From the NCBI GenBank assembly GCA_034336665.1, contig CM067566.1, positions 17,714,330-17,778,329 on the forward strand: a DNA stretch of 64,000 bases, given 5' to 3'. The notes beneath the pieces are model-generated. The model did not search any database and was not told where the DNA came from. It worked only from the letters and a program-made list of their open reading frames with translations. Source of the DNA: Luscinia megarhynchos. Its lineage: Eukaryota; Chordata; Aves; Passeriformes; Turdidae. The position numbers were made by a program, and so were the translations under genes. Below are positions 23,333 through 37,165 of the stretch, piece after piece (positions within the stretch are counted from its first letter, which is position 1; every line of letters begins with the position of its first letter).

Positions 23333-26300
23333 TTTTTCTGTCATAATTACAACATGGGGAAGGAACTCATTTATAGTACCCAAGTACCTGGAAACCCAAG
23401 GAAATTACAGTTCTACATAGCACCAAACCTTATGAATTTCAAATTACATCAGCAAGCAGATCTCTGGACAGGATAGTTCTCCTCCAGTTTCCATCTGTTC
23501 TCTTCCATCTACTTCAATTTTATATGGCCCTCATTAACCACAGCATCCCAACATCCTCTTTTTTCACTGCATTTCAGGACCATGATTATCTTAACAATGA
23601 AGAAATTAGTAAATTCCATGTGTTATTGCTTGCTTTTCCTCACTTTTCTTGTTGTGGATCATTAAGTTTTCCATTGTCAAAATCTTATACCTTGTTCACA
23701 ACAAAGGCGCATTCATAAATCGGAAATTTTGATTTATTGTCAAATAACACTCTAAATTAATAACACTCTAAAGACACTGAGTAGAAAAAACATGGAATCC
23801 AGAAAACTCAAAATATCATTCATATATTTTCCTTATTTTATTTCACTCTGATGCACTACTTTGTATTAGTGATAACTTAAAGATGAAATGTCATCTTTAA
23901 TTTTTGATTTCTTTAGCACTTTAATGGTTTTCAGGTTTCATCATACACATCATGACAATGAAAAAGAATGGGTTTTTAACACATTCTCTTTTTAAAAATC
24001 GTAGTATTACTAGAAATAAAAGCACTGTTCCATAGACTACCTCAGCAGGAAACATTTTGCCTCTATTTTACCTTCATTCATCTACATTCAAAATTCTGAA
24101 CTTCTTACTTATATCAAATACAATTAAAATTTATGATACAGTACAAAAATGTGGATTTGCTTTGACCTGAAGAAGTAGTGACCCAGGAACAATGAAGCAA
24201 GTGCTGTTTCCTAGAAAACAACACCCTACTGGCACAAAACTGGCTTTATTCACCCACTTTCTTCTCCACCTTTCAACCCTATTAGAGCAATTCATAAATT
24301 AATGAAAACATTTGGCTTACACACCTTTGCATGACCAGTATGAGATGGAGTCCCAAATCCCCTTAGGCACTAGCCTTATTTCTAAAATATTCAGAACTTT
24401 TAAGTTTTTATCCTTGAACATTTTTGTTGCCTGTGCTTGACTCAAGAGTACTTGAGGATCTGCTTGAATACAAGGGTGTCCTGCACAACCTGTTCTGTCC
24501 TTACCTCCATTTCTGTTGCACCACTTCCTAAGAAAATATTCTCCATTTTGAAAGGCTGAAATAATTACTTGCTCCTTTTCTTTTTTGTTCATTTTGTACA
24601 TTTTTTTTCCCATGTTTCATTGCTCATTCTTTCTTCAATTTGATATTTTTATTTACAATTCACATTTTAAGTACTTTTCCAGCTTCTCTTTTCTAAAAAC
24701 ATGGGAAATAACTAATGTAATCAACAGTGGCATACAAAGAAATATCACTCTTTTTGTGGAATTAATGTACCAGGTATCCTGGCAGATAAAATTCCACTAC
24801 ATTGCAATTAGTTTACTTAATAAAGGTTTTCTCAACTGGCATGAAATTTAAAAACTTTATTTGCTTTCAGGCTTGGATTTTTTTAAAAGAAATTAGATAT
24901 TGAAAAATATTGTAAGGGCCAGAGAGTTCACTCTGCATATCAATCTAGTTTGGGAACCAAAATCTGACAGCAGCTATATAAAACTTCTAAATGTAAGAGG
25001 ACATACTGGGGGGAGGGACATTTTCAGCAGTCAGTGAAATGGTAACACTACCAACAATAGGAGAGCAAGAAGGACCAAAAGCAGTACAGAGATGGGAACC
25101 AGTGTAATCAAACAGGTTATCATCAAAGACTTCGAGCAGCAGACTTCTGAATCTGACAGCATTAAAAGTCACCTGAATTTTACTTGATTTGTCAGTCTAC
25201 TACTCCTTTTGAGTCTGTTCCCCACTACACAACACCACTCTGCAATGATGAGCACAGTGATTCCTCAAGGATTTGACTGCTCTGATTCGTATACCCCCGG
25301 GCTAATTTTCTATATGGGTGATCCTATTCTTTTCCCAATGGAAATCTAAAGCTAATTTAAAACAAGGAATAATTTATGTTAAGTTTACTGAACCCATAGA
25401 ATACCAAGCTTGAAGTTCTTAACAATCCTAGTACAAATTGAAGTGCTGCTGAATAAATCAATTAAATGCACAAGCACACAAATGTGCTAGATACACATAC
25501 ATACACCTTTATGCATACTGATTGTGTGACTGAAACACCAAAACTGATTTGAAATTATTAAATCTAGAGTTCATGAAAGATCAAATTCAGATCTATTTAT
25601 GTCTTTATTCAAGAATAGACAGTTTCCCAAATTTTTAAGTATGAAAAATTTAAACAGTGGAGGTAGGCAAATAACAGATTTTCATTATGGTAACGAAAAA
25701 CCTTAGAAAACAAGAGTATCTTCTTCAGCCATAAATTGTCTTAGGTTAAATAGGAAGTATGATTTGAAAAATTCTGAGAATTAAAAAGTCAAAAAATAAC
25801 CTTCGAACCTGAGGATGATAATGTTTTTTGACCTCAAATACAATACTTCTATTTTAAGCAAAAAAACTGTAAGTGATCAAAACCAAGAAAACATTCCAGT
25901 ACTGAAAAATTTTAGATACTTTATTTTGAAATCTTCTAAGCTAAACATGTCCCTTACTCTTCTGGAACTCTCAATGGATAATAAAACCCCAGTGTATGGC
26001 TAAGCCCTTCTGTGTCACCTAGTCAACCTCTTTACAAGAAGAAAAGTTGCATCCAAAAAATGTCAGCAAGGGTTAATAAACCATCTAGTGGGATTTACTC
26101 ATATAAGAAGATACTGACCTTTCTCCAGTTACAGCTGAGAAAAACAGAAATTCAAACTACAATTACCTCTGCCCATTTGGCGTAGTTAAGATTTTTTATT
26201 TGGACACTAAAACTAGAGGACACAGAGTTGATAATAGCATTTACAGGGGGTTTTCTACTGCTGAGTTGTTAAGGCTTGCTTAGGTTTGCACAGTTCTCTG

Positions 26301-26814
26301 TCTTCAGACCTTGACTCATTTCAGGTCTACACACCCAAGCAGGCAGAGTGAAAGAAGAAAGGTGACCCATTTAAGCCCCCACACACTGCATTTGGTCAAG
26401 TCCTGCAACTAGAACACACAGGAGTGGTTTTGCATAGTACTAACACCACAAAATTAATATATTTTCCTCCAGTTAAAGTGGGGGAGAAAATTAATTAAAA
26501 AGAGCTCAAGGTATTGAAATCTGGTTGATATCATAGTTATGACAAGTAGACCTGAAATAGTCAAATCTCCCTTCTTTAAGGAAGCTGCTGATTTATTTGG
26601 GAAGATGGACACACTCATCTCTTCCAAGTGATTTTTGCCATACTCATCAGTTACTTTTCTTTATTACACCTTAAAGATAAATATTATGTGCATTTTGCAT
26701 TTCTATCAACTACTATGATTCTGTTAAGTTATACTTTTTTGATATATTAATTGGCTATCATGAAAAATGGAGCAGAAAATATTATTCATAGAAGTGTTAC
26801 TCTGCTGTGCATTG
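23333..26814. other. Non-coding tract, no gene recognised
   Basis: AT-rich. It contains a two-copy 16-bp tandem duplication (23743-23758 and 23759-23774, sharing AATAACACTCTAAA). The minus-strand frame at 24317-24613 (98 codons) is charged and has no domain. No exon is supported. Confidence 0.55.
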
Positions 26815-26945
26815 CAACTTCAAAGCACTTCACAGACTTTCCCTTACCCTCTACAGCATTCCTATCAAGCAGATAAATACTGGTTGCCCCATTCTCAGGC
26901 AGAAGAGGAGGAACAAAAGAAATAAAGACCTGAACTGCCAAAGGG
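26815..26945 (-). mobile_element. MIR-like SINE relic
   Basis: The plus strand reads, in order, CAAAGCACTTCACA, ACAGCATTCCTATCAAGCAG, GCCCCATTCTCAGGCAGAAG and GAACTGCCAAAGG. This matches the reverse complement of MIR (AAGCGCTTTACA, ACAACCCTATGAGGTAGGTA, CCCCATTTTACAGATGAGG, ACTTGCCCAAGG). The copy is strongly diverged, as expected for an element that stopped moving before amniotes diversified. Confidence 0.6.
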
Positions 26946-28584
26946 TTTCATTAAATGAGCTGTTGCAGTGACCAGTTAACATAGTACATTCCAGACAGAG
27001 GTTTTAGACAGCTACACAAATCCATCCAGCATTTTTTAGAACATCTAAGGTTGTCTCTGCAGATTAGAAAACCATTATTGGCATCTTGGTTTAGGTCAGC
27101 TAACTGAACACAACAATATTAAAATTTTAAGGCCATCTCATCCCTAATCCTGAGTAGCGGTCATTATGTCATTTGTTCTGTAGAGCAAAAGATACAAATG
27201 ACCTCAGACATTCTAGTTAATTATTTATGCACAAGGAGTAGCATCATGATTGGAAATTATGCAGAACAGATTAAATGGACCACATTTTATTATGGAAGAA
27301 AATTACAAGCAAGATTTCCAAAACATGGTTATCTAAAAATAGTCTTCCAATTCCTTACTGAGACACTGGACTTTCCAAACTGCCAAGGATGCAGAGGTTT
27401 TCCAAATTAAACACCAAATAAGAAATTCAGAACTTCTTTCCACCATTCTCTTCTATGAAAAGCTGCCCTAAGTAATGCTGGTGAGGTAATAAAAATTGGG
27501 TAATGAAAGCAAAAGATCTCGAAAAATTAGCATTGACATGAACAATTAATCTGCCTTAAAAAACTTGACTGTAAAGACATTGCATATATAATTTGGGATG
27601 TTGAAAAACATGAATTTGTGTTGGGCCATGTGCTGTACAACATAGCTTAATTTCTTCTGTCACAAAGAGTATCATTTACTTGAATTACAGGTGATGGCAG
27701 AAGAAGCCTGTTCCCATTAACTACACAAAGAATTCAACAGCAGAGATTTCTTGATGCTCATGTAGGAAAGCTCTTAGCCACCTGGTGCTAGGAGTCAGAA
27801 TTTGTCAACTGAAGGTGTTCATGCAAAAATGTATTAGTGACTAATCACCTGAGACCAGCTAGGGTTAATTTAGCAGAACAACTTCTAATCTCTGCTTCTT
27901 TCTTCTCTCAGTGGTAAATGGAGCAGTAGAGACAGCAGAGTAAAAACATGCTCCTGCTTCCTGAAAAAAAATATCCTTTTCTACTATGTTCATCTATCAC
28001 AACCTTTTACCTTCCAAGACTGTTATGAAGGCCACATCAGTCAAGGAACCATCCTTTGAATGTAAGACAGCATTTCAGCCAAATGCAGCAAATTTTGGAG
28101 AGACAAACAGTCAAGTAGGGGAATGGGAGATTTAGTGAGGAGGTAAAGCAAAAGGGTGAGAATCCACAGAGCAGCAGTCATGTTTTAACAGCCATTATGG
28201 GGTAACAGGCCTGTTGTAAGAATGGCTTGCAGGACAAGCAAAGAGCAAGGCAGGAATATGTAACAAAAAATGGTGTGATGCCACTGAGTAGCAGTCAAAG
28301 AAATTAATCTTTACAGGGAATGTCTAGATCATTGTACCATCATGTTCTGAGCTGCAACTTAGCTCCTCCTGGAAAAACAGATGAGCTGCTTCTGAGAACA
28401 GAAAAAAAAAAAAAATCTATAGAATGGGCAAGAAAAGGGGGGCAAATTGTAGAACAAAAGATGAGTTAACTTTCCCCCCACAAAGACTGATAGAGATAAA
28501 TACTACAGATTTAAAGGTATAACACACATGCTAGATGGAAGAATCCCATAGGAATATCCATTGCATCTTTTCTAGGGCTGATCA
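26946..28584. other. Non-coding tract, nothing recognised
   Basis: Unique AT-rich sequence with an A14 run at 28402-28415. No exon or repeat is supported. Confidence 0.5.
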
Positions 28585-28675
28585 TAAGCACTTGAGGACA
28601 TGGCAATGTTGAGTTAATGGTTGGACTCCCTGATCTTAGAGGTCTTTCCCAACCTTAATGACTCTGTGATTCCAA
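28585..28675 (+). mobile_element. CR1 LINE 3' end, short fragment
   Basis: GTTGAGTTAATGGTTGGACT, then CCCTGATCTTAGAGGTCTTT, then CCCAACCTTAATGACTCTGTGATTCC is a CR1 3' terminus including the last ATTCTGTGATT-type repeats. Only about 90 bp of the element is present. Its wording is close to the copy ending at 23332, so both probably belong to one subfamily. Confidence 0.92.
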
Positions 28676-31600
28676 GTCCTGAGCCTGAAGCTGAAGAAGA
28701 GAATGGCAATAGCCTAGGAGTGTATGAACCTTTAAAAGAGATTTGCCTTAAACTCTGGGGGGGAAAACTGTTCCAGATGCAAGGTTTTTAAACCCACACA
28801 GATTACAAAATTATCCAGAGAAATCCCTCTGTTCTACAAGGGCTGTAGGTTGCTCTCCCATGTTGAATCCAGTGTCATGACTTGTGATTCTTCGCTTTCT
28901 GATAGAGATAGAGAAGAGCTAGAATACAAACCTATGTATTCTGAAATGTATTTTAGCCCAGGTAAGAAGCTACCTCAATATGGGACAGCCAGGTATGTGA
29001 AGAGAAAAAATCTGGCTGTAGCCACAAGAGTTCTGGTGCCATTTGAACAACATCACCACTAACCTGTAACACTAGTCCCCTTGGGCATTTCATTGGATCT
29101 TGTTTTTAATGGGTTTTGCTACCCAATAGTTTTAAAAATGCAAATCCATATTAATGAATTGTCTTCTTAATGCTTCTTCCATCCAGTCACTGAAAAACAA
29201 AGCACATTATTAAAATGAACCACACAAGTAAAAATGAAAAGGTACTAAAGGGTTTTGCTGAAAGTCAAAGCTGGGCTAAGCTCCCTACTTGGCAGAAATT
29301 CATCTTGCTTACCAATCCTTTCATTTATAATTAAAGCACCTTCCTTATTGCACCTTTTCTAAGCGTGGCTGTAGCTCAACCATTCAAGAATTAGGTGGCC
29401 TTTTAAAAATCACTTCTTTCATCAGTTGGTCTGTTTTTGTTGTTGCTGTTTTAGAAATTCCCTCATGATGTAGAAGAAATGCTTTTAATCCAAAGAATCC
29501 TTTTTAATGGACAACCTAATTGAAAAGAGAAGGGAATGAGAGGCAACGTAGCAGCTTTTGTTTGTATTCTAAATGTGAAATACAGTTTCTAATGTGCTGT
29601 CCACTAATTAAAGTTCTAACACCATACAGATATATCCAATGTCTTCTTCATGAGTCCACCAACAAAACTTTCTCCACCACCACCTTCCTAAGCAACAATG
29701 CAAAAACGTCTTTCTTCCTAAGGGACAGACATTTTATTGCAAGAAGAGTAATCTCTGAAAAGCTGCCATTTTATATTTCATTAAAATGGGAAGACAAGCC
29801 ATAGTACTTAAACTGCACATCTCACAGCAGTAACCACAGGGACATTCATTCTTTTGGAAAAAAAAGAGGTTCACTTTTTTTGTTGGAGTGTTTGGGAATT
29901 TTAGCCAAACAACTCTGAATCTAAATCCAGGGTTCTGAATATGCACCTCCATAAAGTCTGACTTAGTACCATAGACATGGAGATACCAAATGCAATTTAA
30001 TTTTGTGCAGAGCAGTTACAAGGCAGATGGAACATGTACACCCTACTCCAACCTCCAGTATAGTAATAACACAATGTATGCCTAATGCTATGAATAGAAA
30101 ACCATCACTGTAATGCATGGCTCCATGTTATGTGCTGATAACTTCACTTTTGGCATCTGCTTTGGTTCTTAAAAGTCCTCTTAGAGTCTCACTTTTCCTA
30201 CCTTGTCCACCTCTTCCAAGGATACTTCTATGCCAAACTTGACCCCTGAAGCTGCATCAAGACACAAGTTGCAGTAGTTGTAATGGTACACAGGAAAAAG
30301 TGCTAGGATTTTCCATGGAAGGGAGAGTGGCAGCTGCCTGTCTCCTTTAAAATCACTTAGGATATGGCTGAGCACTTTCAAACTGGGCTGTTCCTTCTCT
30401 TTTGGCAAGGATAAACAGAATAAAAGGCATTTAATATGATGAGTTACACAAACCCCTACTATTCCCACCTTGCATATTGTCTTGCACTACTTTTCAAATC
30501 AATATACTACTATTACTACTCATACTTTGTGCTACCATGATATGTGGCTTAGTAATAGCACTAAACCCCAAAAAGTATTTTTTCTTCACTGTCACATGAA
30601 GCACAGCAGAGGCAGCATTCAGGTGATACACAGGCTCTGTTCGGGCTCTCTGAAAAAAAGGAATTTCCCCAACAGAAGACACATTTCCTTCAGGAGAATA
30701 TTATGGAAAAGGTTCTAGTTTCTAAAATTAAATTCTGCAGTAAGAGTAAGAAGACAAGAAAGGAGTTTTACATTTCATTTACAAGTCAATCTACAAGTCT
30801 CCACCCCAGAATGAGTTCAGTCCACTGCAGAGGCACGGCACAAAGCCTGTGCTCCCTTCCTTGGGAGGGAAGTTTGCTAGAGATAGGCTTAATATGGTAC
30901 CATACCTTTCCAGTGATAAATACTTGTATCTGACATTCACAGTGAGGAAGAACTGTCTAGTTTACAGATGTTTTTCTAACATGTATTTCCTCTATTTTTC
31001 TCAAAGGCATGAAATCATGTGATATCATTGCTTGGCTATGAATATGCAACACAATTTTACTTTCTAAATTTTGTATTTGCATGGCAGATCAATTCTGAAT
31101 CACTTACATTGTCTACTGGAAGTGTAAATACAGCTTAGGGCTAAACAAGACAGCACGAGTCAAGATCCTTGTCCCAAAGCATATAATGACCAGTTTTTAC
31201 ACTGATATCAAACTGACTGTATTCCTTACAGGAAAAAAGTGTACTTACAGGACACTTTAAAATATCATAACTCTTTCATCTGTTTGAAAACAAATTAAGG
31301 AACTATGGTGTTTATCATAGAAGCACAGTATCTAACTTTTCAGTCTAGAAGTTTTTCCTGTGGCAAGTCAGGAATGTGAAATTAATAGTCAACAGAATTG
31401 GTTTAGAGCAAAATCTACATATTCATCCTGCATCCTGTTCAAAGTAGCACCACAAGCAGGTTTGAGCACCACTGAAATATGTCTCCTAGCACTCATTTAC
31501 CCCAGCCTCTCCTCCCATATATGATTCTTTCACCTCCATTTAAACAAGATGAACACGGAATAATACTGGCACCAGGTCCATGGCTTGCTTTCCAAAAGAT

Positions 31601-34600
31601 ACTACAAGATATGCAAAAAAAAGCCAAGCAGTCCATTTGGGCATGTAAACCTGTAACATAAACACAAGAACTCAAGAGTTCCACTCCCTAAAGGTTAATT
31701 TAATCATAAGACTAAGTACTTTTCTAAATTAAGGCCTATGCTGTTTCTTAAAAATCTTGAGATGTCCTAGGATCCTAAAACAAATGAGTATCTTTCACTT
31801 CAGTTGATTTCATGCTGCTAAAAATTCCCTTCAACCACCAGTGAACTAATGCATGAGGATGTGTGCTGCCATACCAACAAAAATGCACCACCATTTCCTT
31901 TTTAATGGCATATCAAATATTTTGCTTTGTGTAGACATCAAGATTTACAAGAGGCTTTTTTTAGTTACATTAATAGTAATAGTGCTAAAATCTGAAGAAC
32001 TAAGTAGCATTATATTTAATTATCCTTCTATAATTACACTGATTAAATACAGCGTAAGGGACCATAAAGATAGATAAAACATTATGGCTAAAAAACTTCT
32101 CAAAAATGACCATAAAATTATTATTAAGCCTGAGGTGAGAAAATTAATATCACAAGCTTGATTTTATAGGACTTTTTTATATTACTTCCCCTTCTTAGAG
32201 TATCTCATCTGCAGTGGCAGCAGAATTTCCTCCCAGCAGTAATGGAAATGAGAACTAACTATAAAAAATGTGGCAACTTGAAAGGGAGGTCAGTTTAGAC
32301 CTCCATACCAAGGGAGAGTGTTTGTGTGCCTCATGCTTCAGGCAGATGCCAAAAAAAACCATATTAAAACACCTTTGAGCTGCAAGCACACTGGCTTACA
32401 CTTGGGTAATATTTGTTTTCCTCATTTTCTTTTCCTTTCTTGTCTTTTACAAACACTCTGTATGTGCAACAATCAGCACAATGTAACAGTCACATCTATT
32501 TTCTGAGTAATGATCTAAAAAGAGAGACCCGAGGTTTTTTATACTGGACGACCAATACTATCATAAGGTTTAAAGAATACCAAGAAAAATTCTGACCAAG
32601 AACTAATATTAAGGCAAAGTACTAATACTGGAAATCTGCAATGATTTCAAAAACAGAAAAGATCAGATTATAAGGTTCCAATTGAGCACTAGAAAAATAA
32701 AACAGATTTTTCTGACCTACGTATGGGATAAATCATTTCAAGTAATAATTTTCCTGATTCTTTGAATTATATGTTTAATTAATTTTATTACACATAATTA
32801 CCAAAATGTATCATAATTATCTGACACATTTCAAGAAATATGGTCTCATTTTACTTAATTATATGATTAATTAACTATGGTAAGTAATTGCTAAACTTCA
32901 ACAAAATTACATTTCCCCTTTTCTTTCAAAATTCAGAAATCATCAACAAGTGCTCCTGCCTGTGACTGCTTCCCACAAACAGGATCGTGGTCATCAAACA
33001 TACATTTGTTCTGCAGGAATGAAGTGCACAACCTCCTACTTCTATGCTCTTTTACTGTGTTATATTCACTGACTTGCTCTCAGTTCTTAAAAATAGCTAC
33101 AAATGTTTTTCCATAATGGTTGGCTTTGATACAGACACGCCTGGCTGTCTTCAGAACCACCACACTCCCTGGAAAGTCTGTTATTACATTTCCCAGCCCA
33201 CTGCCTTGGTTCTGATGCCTGTAGTGCATCAGCAACTCGCCCCTGGAGATACAGTGCAGCCCTTGACCTGGATCTCGGGTGAAATGCAGGAGCAGCCAGA
33301 GTGTTTCACTCTCCCGTGCCTGTGGGTTGGCAGAAAGCATCCATACGAGGCCATGGAGCAGGAATGAATTGAAGACAACCTGCAATCTCTCAAATTTACC
33401 CTAGGGGCCAAACCAGTCACCAGATGCATCACAAAACTGGCACATCAGCATGTCTGCTGTGCATCACCACTCCTGCAGCTGCCCTTAGCTGCCAGTCCTT
33501 GTACGAGCCAGGGTGCAACACTCAGGATGTGCACACAAAGAGAGCTCAGAACTGCACAACAGGGAAAAAGCACTAAATCTTATTAATGCAAAATGAACAT
33601 CAAGATGAAAATGGAGCATATACAGCATATCATGGGCCCTGGTAGATATAAATATACATTTGAGGAGCTGTACATCCCAACCAAAGCTAGCCAATCAAGA
33701 ATAACACAGAAGGAATTTCTTGTAATTCAAGAGCTAGCTAACAATATTCCAAGGACAGGTAATTTGTAGCACTAAAAAGAGACTTAACTTGTGATATTTT
33801 AATACAAATTGATTGCCTGTATTTCTGATGTGTTAGGATAATTATTTTACAAAATCATTTCATCTCAACTGAAAATGCGTTAACACATCCAGACCTCAAT
33901 CAACAAAATGTATTCCTGCATTTTGACAGAAGTAGCGAGTCAGTTATTAAACAGAGCTTTCCTATTTTTTACTAGTTTTATGCCACTATTTAATACTTGG
34001 CACACAACCTCTGGATTTGAGTTGCATGCTAGACATTCCTAATCCAACTAGTGCCGCCAAGAATCGAAGCAAAGACTGTCTAATGCAGCAGGATCTTATT
34101 ATAAGTCGGTCCCAAATGAAAAAAAATCAATCTTTTTTATTTTAATCCCCATTTTCCTCTAAATAACAAACTCTGATTCTTCTACAAACTGATGAGGTGC
34201 CTATTCTGCAGGGCAGGCAGTGTAGGCTGGCTGGTGAGCAAAATAAGGAAATGTGCAGGAGAAGCTGAAGTGCCTTGCTGGCTATGAAGCAAAACAGAAA
34301 CCAAAGGCTGTCCACATCAGTGCCTTGCCATGTCAGTCACACAGACTGCTCCGTGGTTAATGCCTCCCTGTGCAAAACTGCCCATCAGCATTTTACTTGG
34401 ATACCCAACACAATTGCTTTTATGCATTCTTAGAAGGAGGACATATTTCCCAACTTCCTTGATGGATGATTTCTAATAAGGTTCTTAACAAAACCTACTG
34501 AAAAAAAATACTTTGATGATAAAGGATAAATTATGGATCCAATATAATTGTCAGCCTTGTACCAGCCATGGCCAAATATCAAAAAACTGGAAAACAATCA

Positions 34601-36640
34601 ACTTCACCCCAGACCAAGTACAGAAATAGAGAGAGCTTGTTTACATAGCATTTATGTCAAGAGTTTTTTGCTTATCCTCAAACTGGATCAGCCTCTGGCA
34701 TCCACAGACACCCACCCCTCCTCTCCCACACCTAGAACTCCCTACTCTCTTGATCAGGTATCAGGGAATGTTTTTCTATTCCTCCTCCTTCAGAAGTATC
34801 AAATTCAGAAAAGCCATCACATGCAGCCCTCTGGAGATGGCTTCCTACTGCAAAAGTGATCTCTTCTTCCAAAATTCAGAGGTTGCAGTCACTTGATTTA
34901 GAACTACATTTGCCTTGCCAAATGTGTGCTGTGGATCTTGAACAGCTCAAAAGCTCTTGGGATGGTGGAACGATTAACAGTTAACACCTTGGCCATTTTC
35001 CTATAATTGTCTCTCAAATGCAGAATTCTTTCTCACTGCAGCATATCTGAATTAGTAGTAAACATCACAAACCTCTCCTTATACCTCTCCTCATTCTGCC
35101 TGTAAAGTGAAAAGCAAACTAGTTATCAGGAACCTTTTCTAGTTTGTATTAATTGGAAGTCTAATGGCTGTACTGCTCTTTGAGAATGTGGGAGATCTTA
35201 GGCACATGTGGTGATACTGATATCAATATACTAAAAGGTTTCAGCCCAGGAAAAAGGGAGACCCAGTAATGGAGAAGGGGAAGGCTGCATTCATCTATAC
35301 ATTAGGACCTCAGCTCAATCATGTATTCTCCAAAGAGTTATACTGTTTCTAAATCTTAATTACAAGGCTGGACTGCAGAGTCTACAGCCAAGTTCATCAT
35401 AGCACTGCTCCCATTTTAATGCTTGTTCTTTTCTTAATATGCTGGATTTGTTTCTGTTCTGTTTGGGAATTGTCATTTTCGGTATTTAGTCTCCATATCT
35501 AGACACATGTTCTGTCAAGCAGCATTTTCTGATAAACATATTGTAAAACATTACACATTTGAAAATATGCATACAAAAATAAGAGGGAGTAGTGAGGCAC
35601 TCGAGTTCACATCAATATTCACACACAGCATTGTGATCTTCAGGAGAGCACGAGGTATGAATATATCCACCAATTTATCTGGTAGCTGAAGTTTCCCAAG
35701 AAGAGCAAGGTCTCTCCTGGACTCTTGGTCTTATTTTCCTGAGGGCCACTGCCAGCAAAGACAAACAGATGCTGTTAGACTGACCCGCTGCCATAGGCAC
35801 CTGGCTGGCTGAGGAACATTTGGACAGGCAAGAGAGCATTCCCCATCCCTAGCAATGAACCCCATCCAGCACCCTGGCATGCCAGTGTGAGGGAAGGACA
35901 CTGGCCTCTAGTACTAACTTGCCTTCTTTCAGTTTGGGTCATTCACCAGATCTCTGGATGGCTGGTTGCATGGGAGATCCTTAAAAGGCTACTGTCCCTG
36001 TATAGAGCAACCCTACATCACAACAAATCTGCCCTTTCTCAGACAGGACAGCTAATCAGCCTGACCCTTCTCTCTAAGCCCAGCACATCAGCCTGCACAA
36101 GCATCTGCAAACCAGACACAACAGGACAGCTGCTAAAGGATGCATCTGACAATTGCATCAGGCTTGGCAACACTGGAAGGCCCACCTAAATCTCACCTTG
36201 GAACAACCATTTGCAGTTGGGGCAGACAAAATGTGAAGAACACATGCCATCCCATAAAGTTTCAGCCTCTCCATTCTGCTACTAGGCCTCCTTAAGATCT
36301 GAAAGCTATTAGACCTCATCAATAGTAGCAAACTAAGCTCAAATCAAGATTTCACTCCAAATTTAATGGACTTTTCAGACCTCTACTCTTGCCTTCTCCC
36401 ATCCTCTAAAACCTTCTAAAATGAAAAATTTGTTCATATTTTTATTTTCATTAAGGGTTGGTGCCTAAATTTCTTAGAGAGGATCCTTGATTTTAGCATT
36501 TTTTATATTTTAGTGGAGGTTGGTGGTTTGGAGGTTGTAGGTTTTGGTTCTTTCTGGTTTTAGAATCCTTCTTTCTTCAACTACTGCACAACTTTAGGGC
36601 ATCTAGTTCTCTTTCCTAAAATAATCATTTGACATGAATA
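28676..36640. other. Non-coding tract, 8 kb, no gene recognised
   Basis: No known repeat and no convincing exon. A very AT-rich patch at about 32690-32900 carries two TTAATTAA palindromes (32775-32782 and 32867-32874). Moderately GC-rich patches lie at 33130-33520, 34660-34740 and 35700-36190. Frames of 94-107 codons (29520-29804, 30181-30468 minus, 33044-33367, 34548-34859) overlap others on the opposite strand or lack any domain. Confidence 0.55.
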
Positions 36641-37165
36641 TTTCAAAACATATTGAGATAAATGTATGCTTCATTACAGCTGGATCACAACAGAACTTCT
36701 ATAGAAGTATTTCTGACACAAAATAAACCTTTGTGATTAATGTTAACAAGACATTTCATATAATAATAATGTGCCATAATGGTTTCAATGTTATTTTAAA
36801 GTGCTACTAAACCACCAATTGCTCTAAAAACACAGCAAGGTCTTGCAGCACAATTTAGACTTAAACACACACTTTATAACACTTAACATATTGCACTATA
36901 TGAATCACAGTAAAAAAGCCCAATGGGAATGTTTACTGAGACACAAACAAAGAAGATCTGCATAAGCAACTAGTTTATCATAAACAATGCAAATATTTAC
37001 TCTCTTATTTAATGTGTGCCCAGCATGCCTATCCTTAATGCAGCATTAGCTGACATCAGGCATATGCCATATGCACAAATAATTAATTCAAATTATGTTT
37101 TCTTCCAGTGTGTTGTCTCAGAAACAAGCTGAATTAATGCAAAGATACATTCAACAGCAAATACT
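36640..37165. promoter_or_regulatory. Candidate conserved non-coding element
   Basis: A dense set of developmental transcription-factor words: SOX-type AACAAT (36983-36988) overlapping an ATGCAAAT octamer (36987-36994), running into FOX-type TATTTAC (36994-37000). Then come two CATATG E-boxes (37061-37066 and 37068-37073), the first inside the palindrome GGCATATGCC, and homeodomain-type TAATTAATT (37080-37088). It is free of repeats and long frames. This is an inference from composition and motif clustering; no alignment was possible. Confidence 0.35.

Noticed and set aside
30181..30468. 95-codon minus-strand frame with a fairly protein-like sequence
   Set aside because: No recognisable motif, no conserved neighbours, and a size expected by chance.
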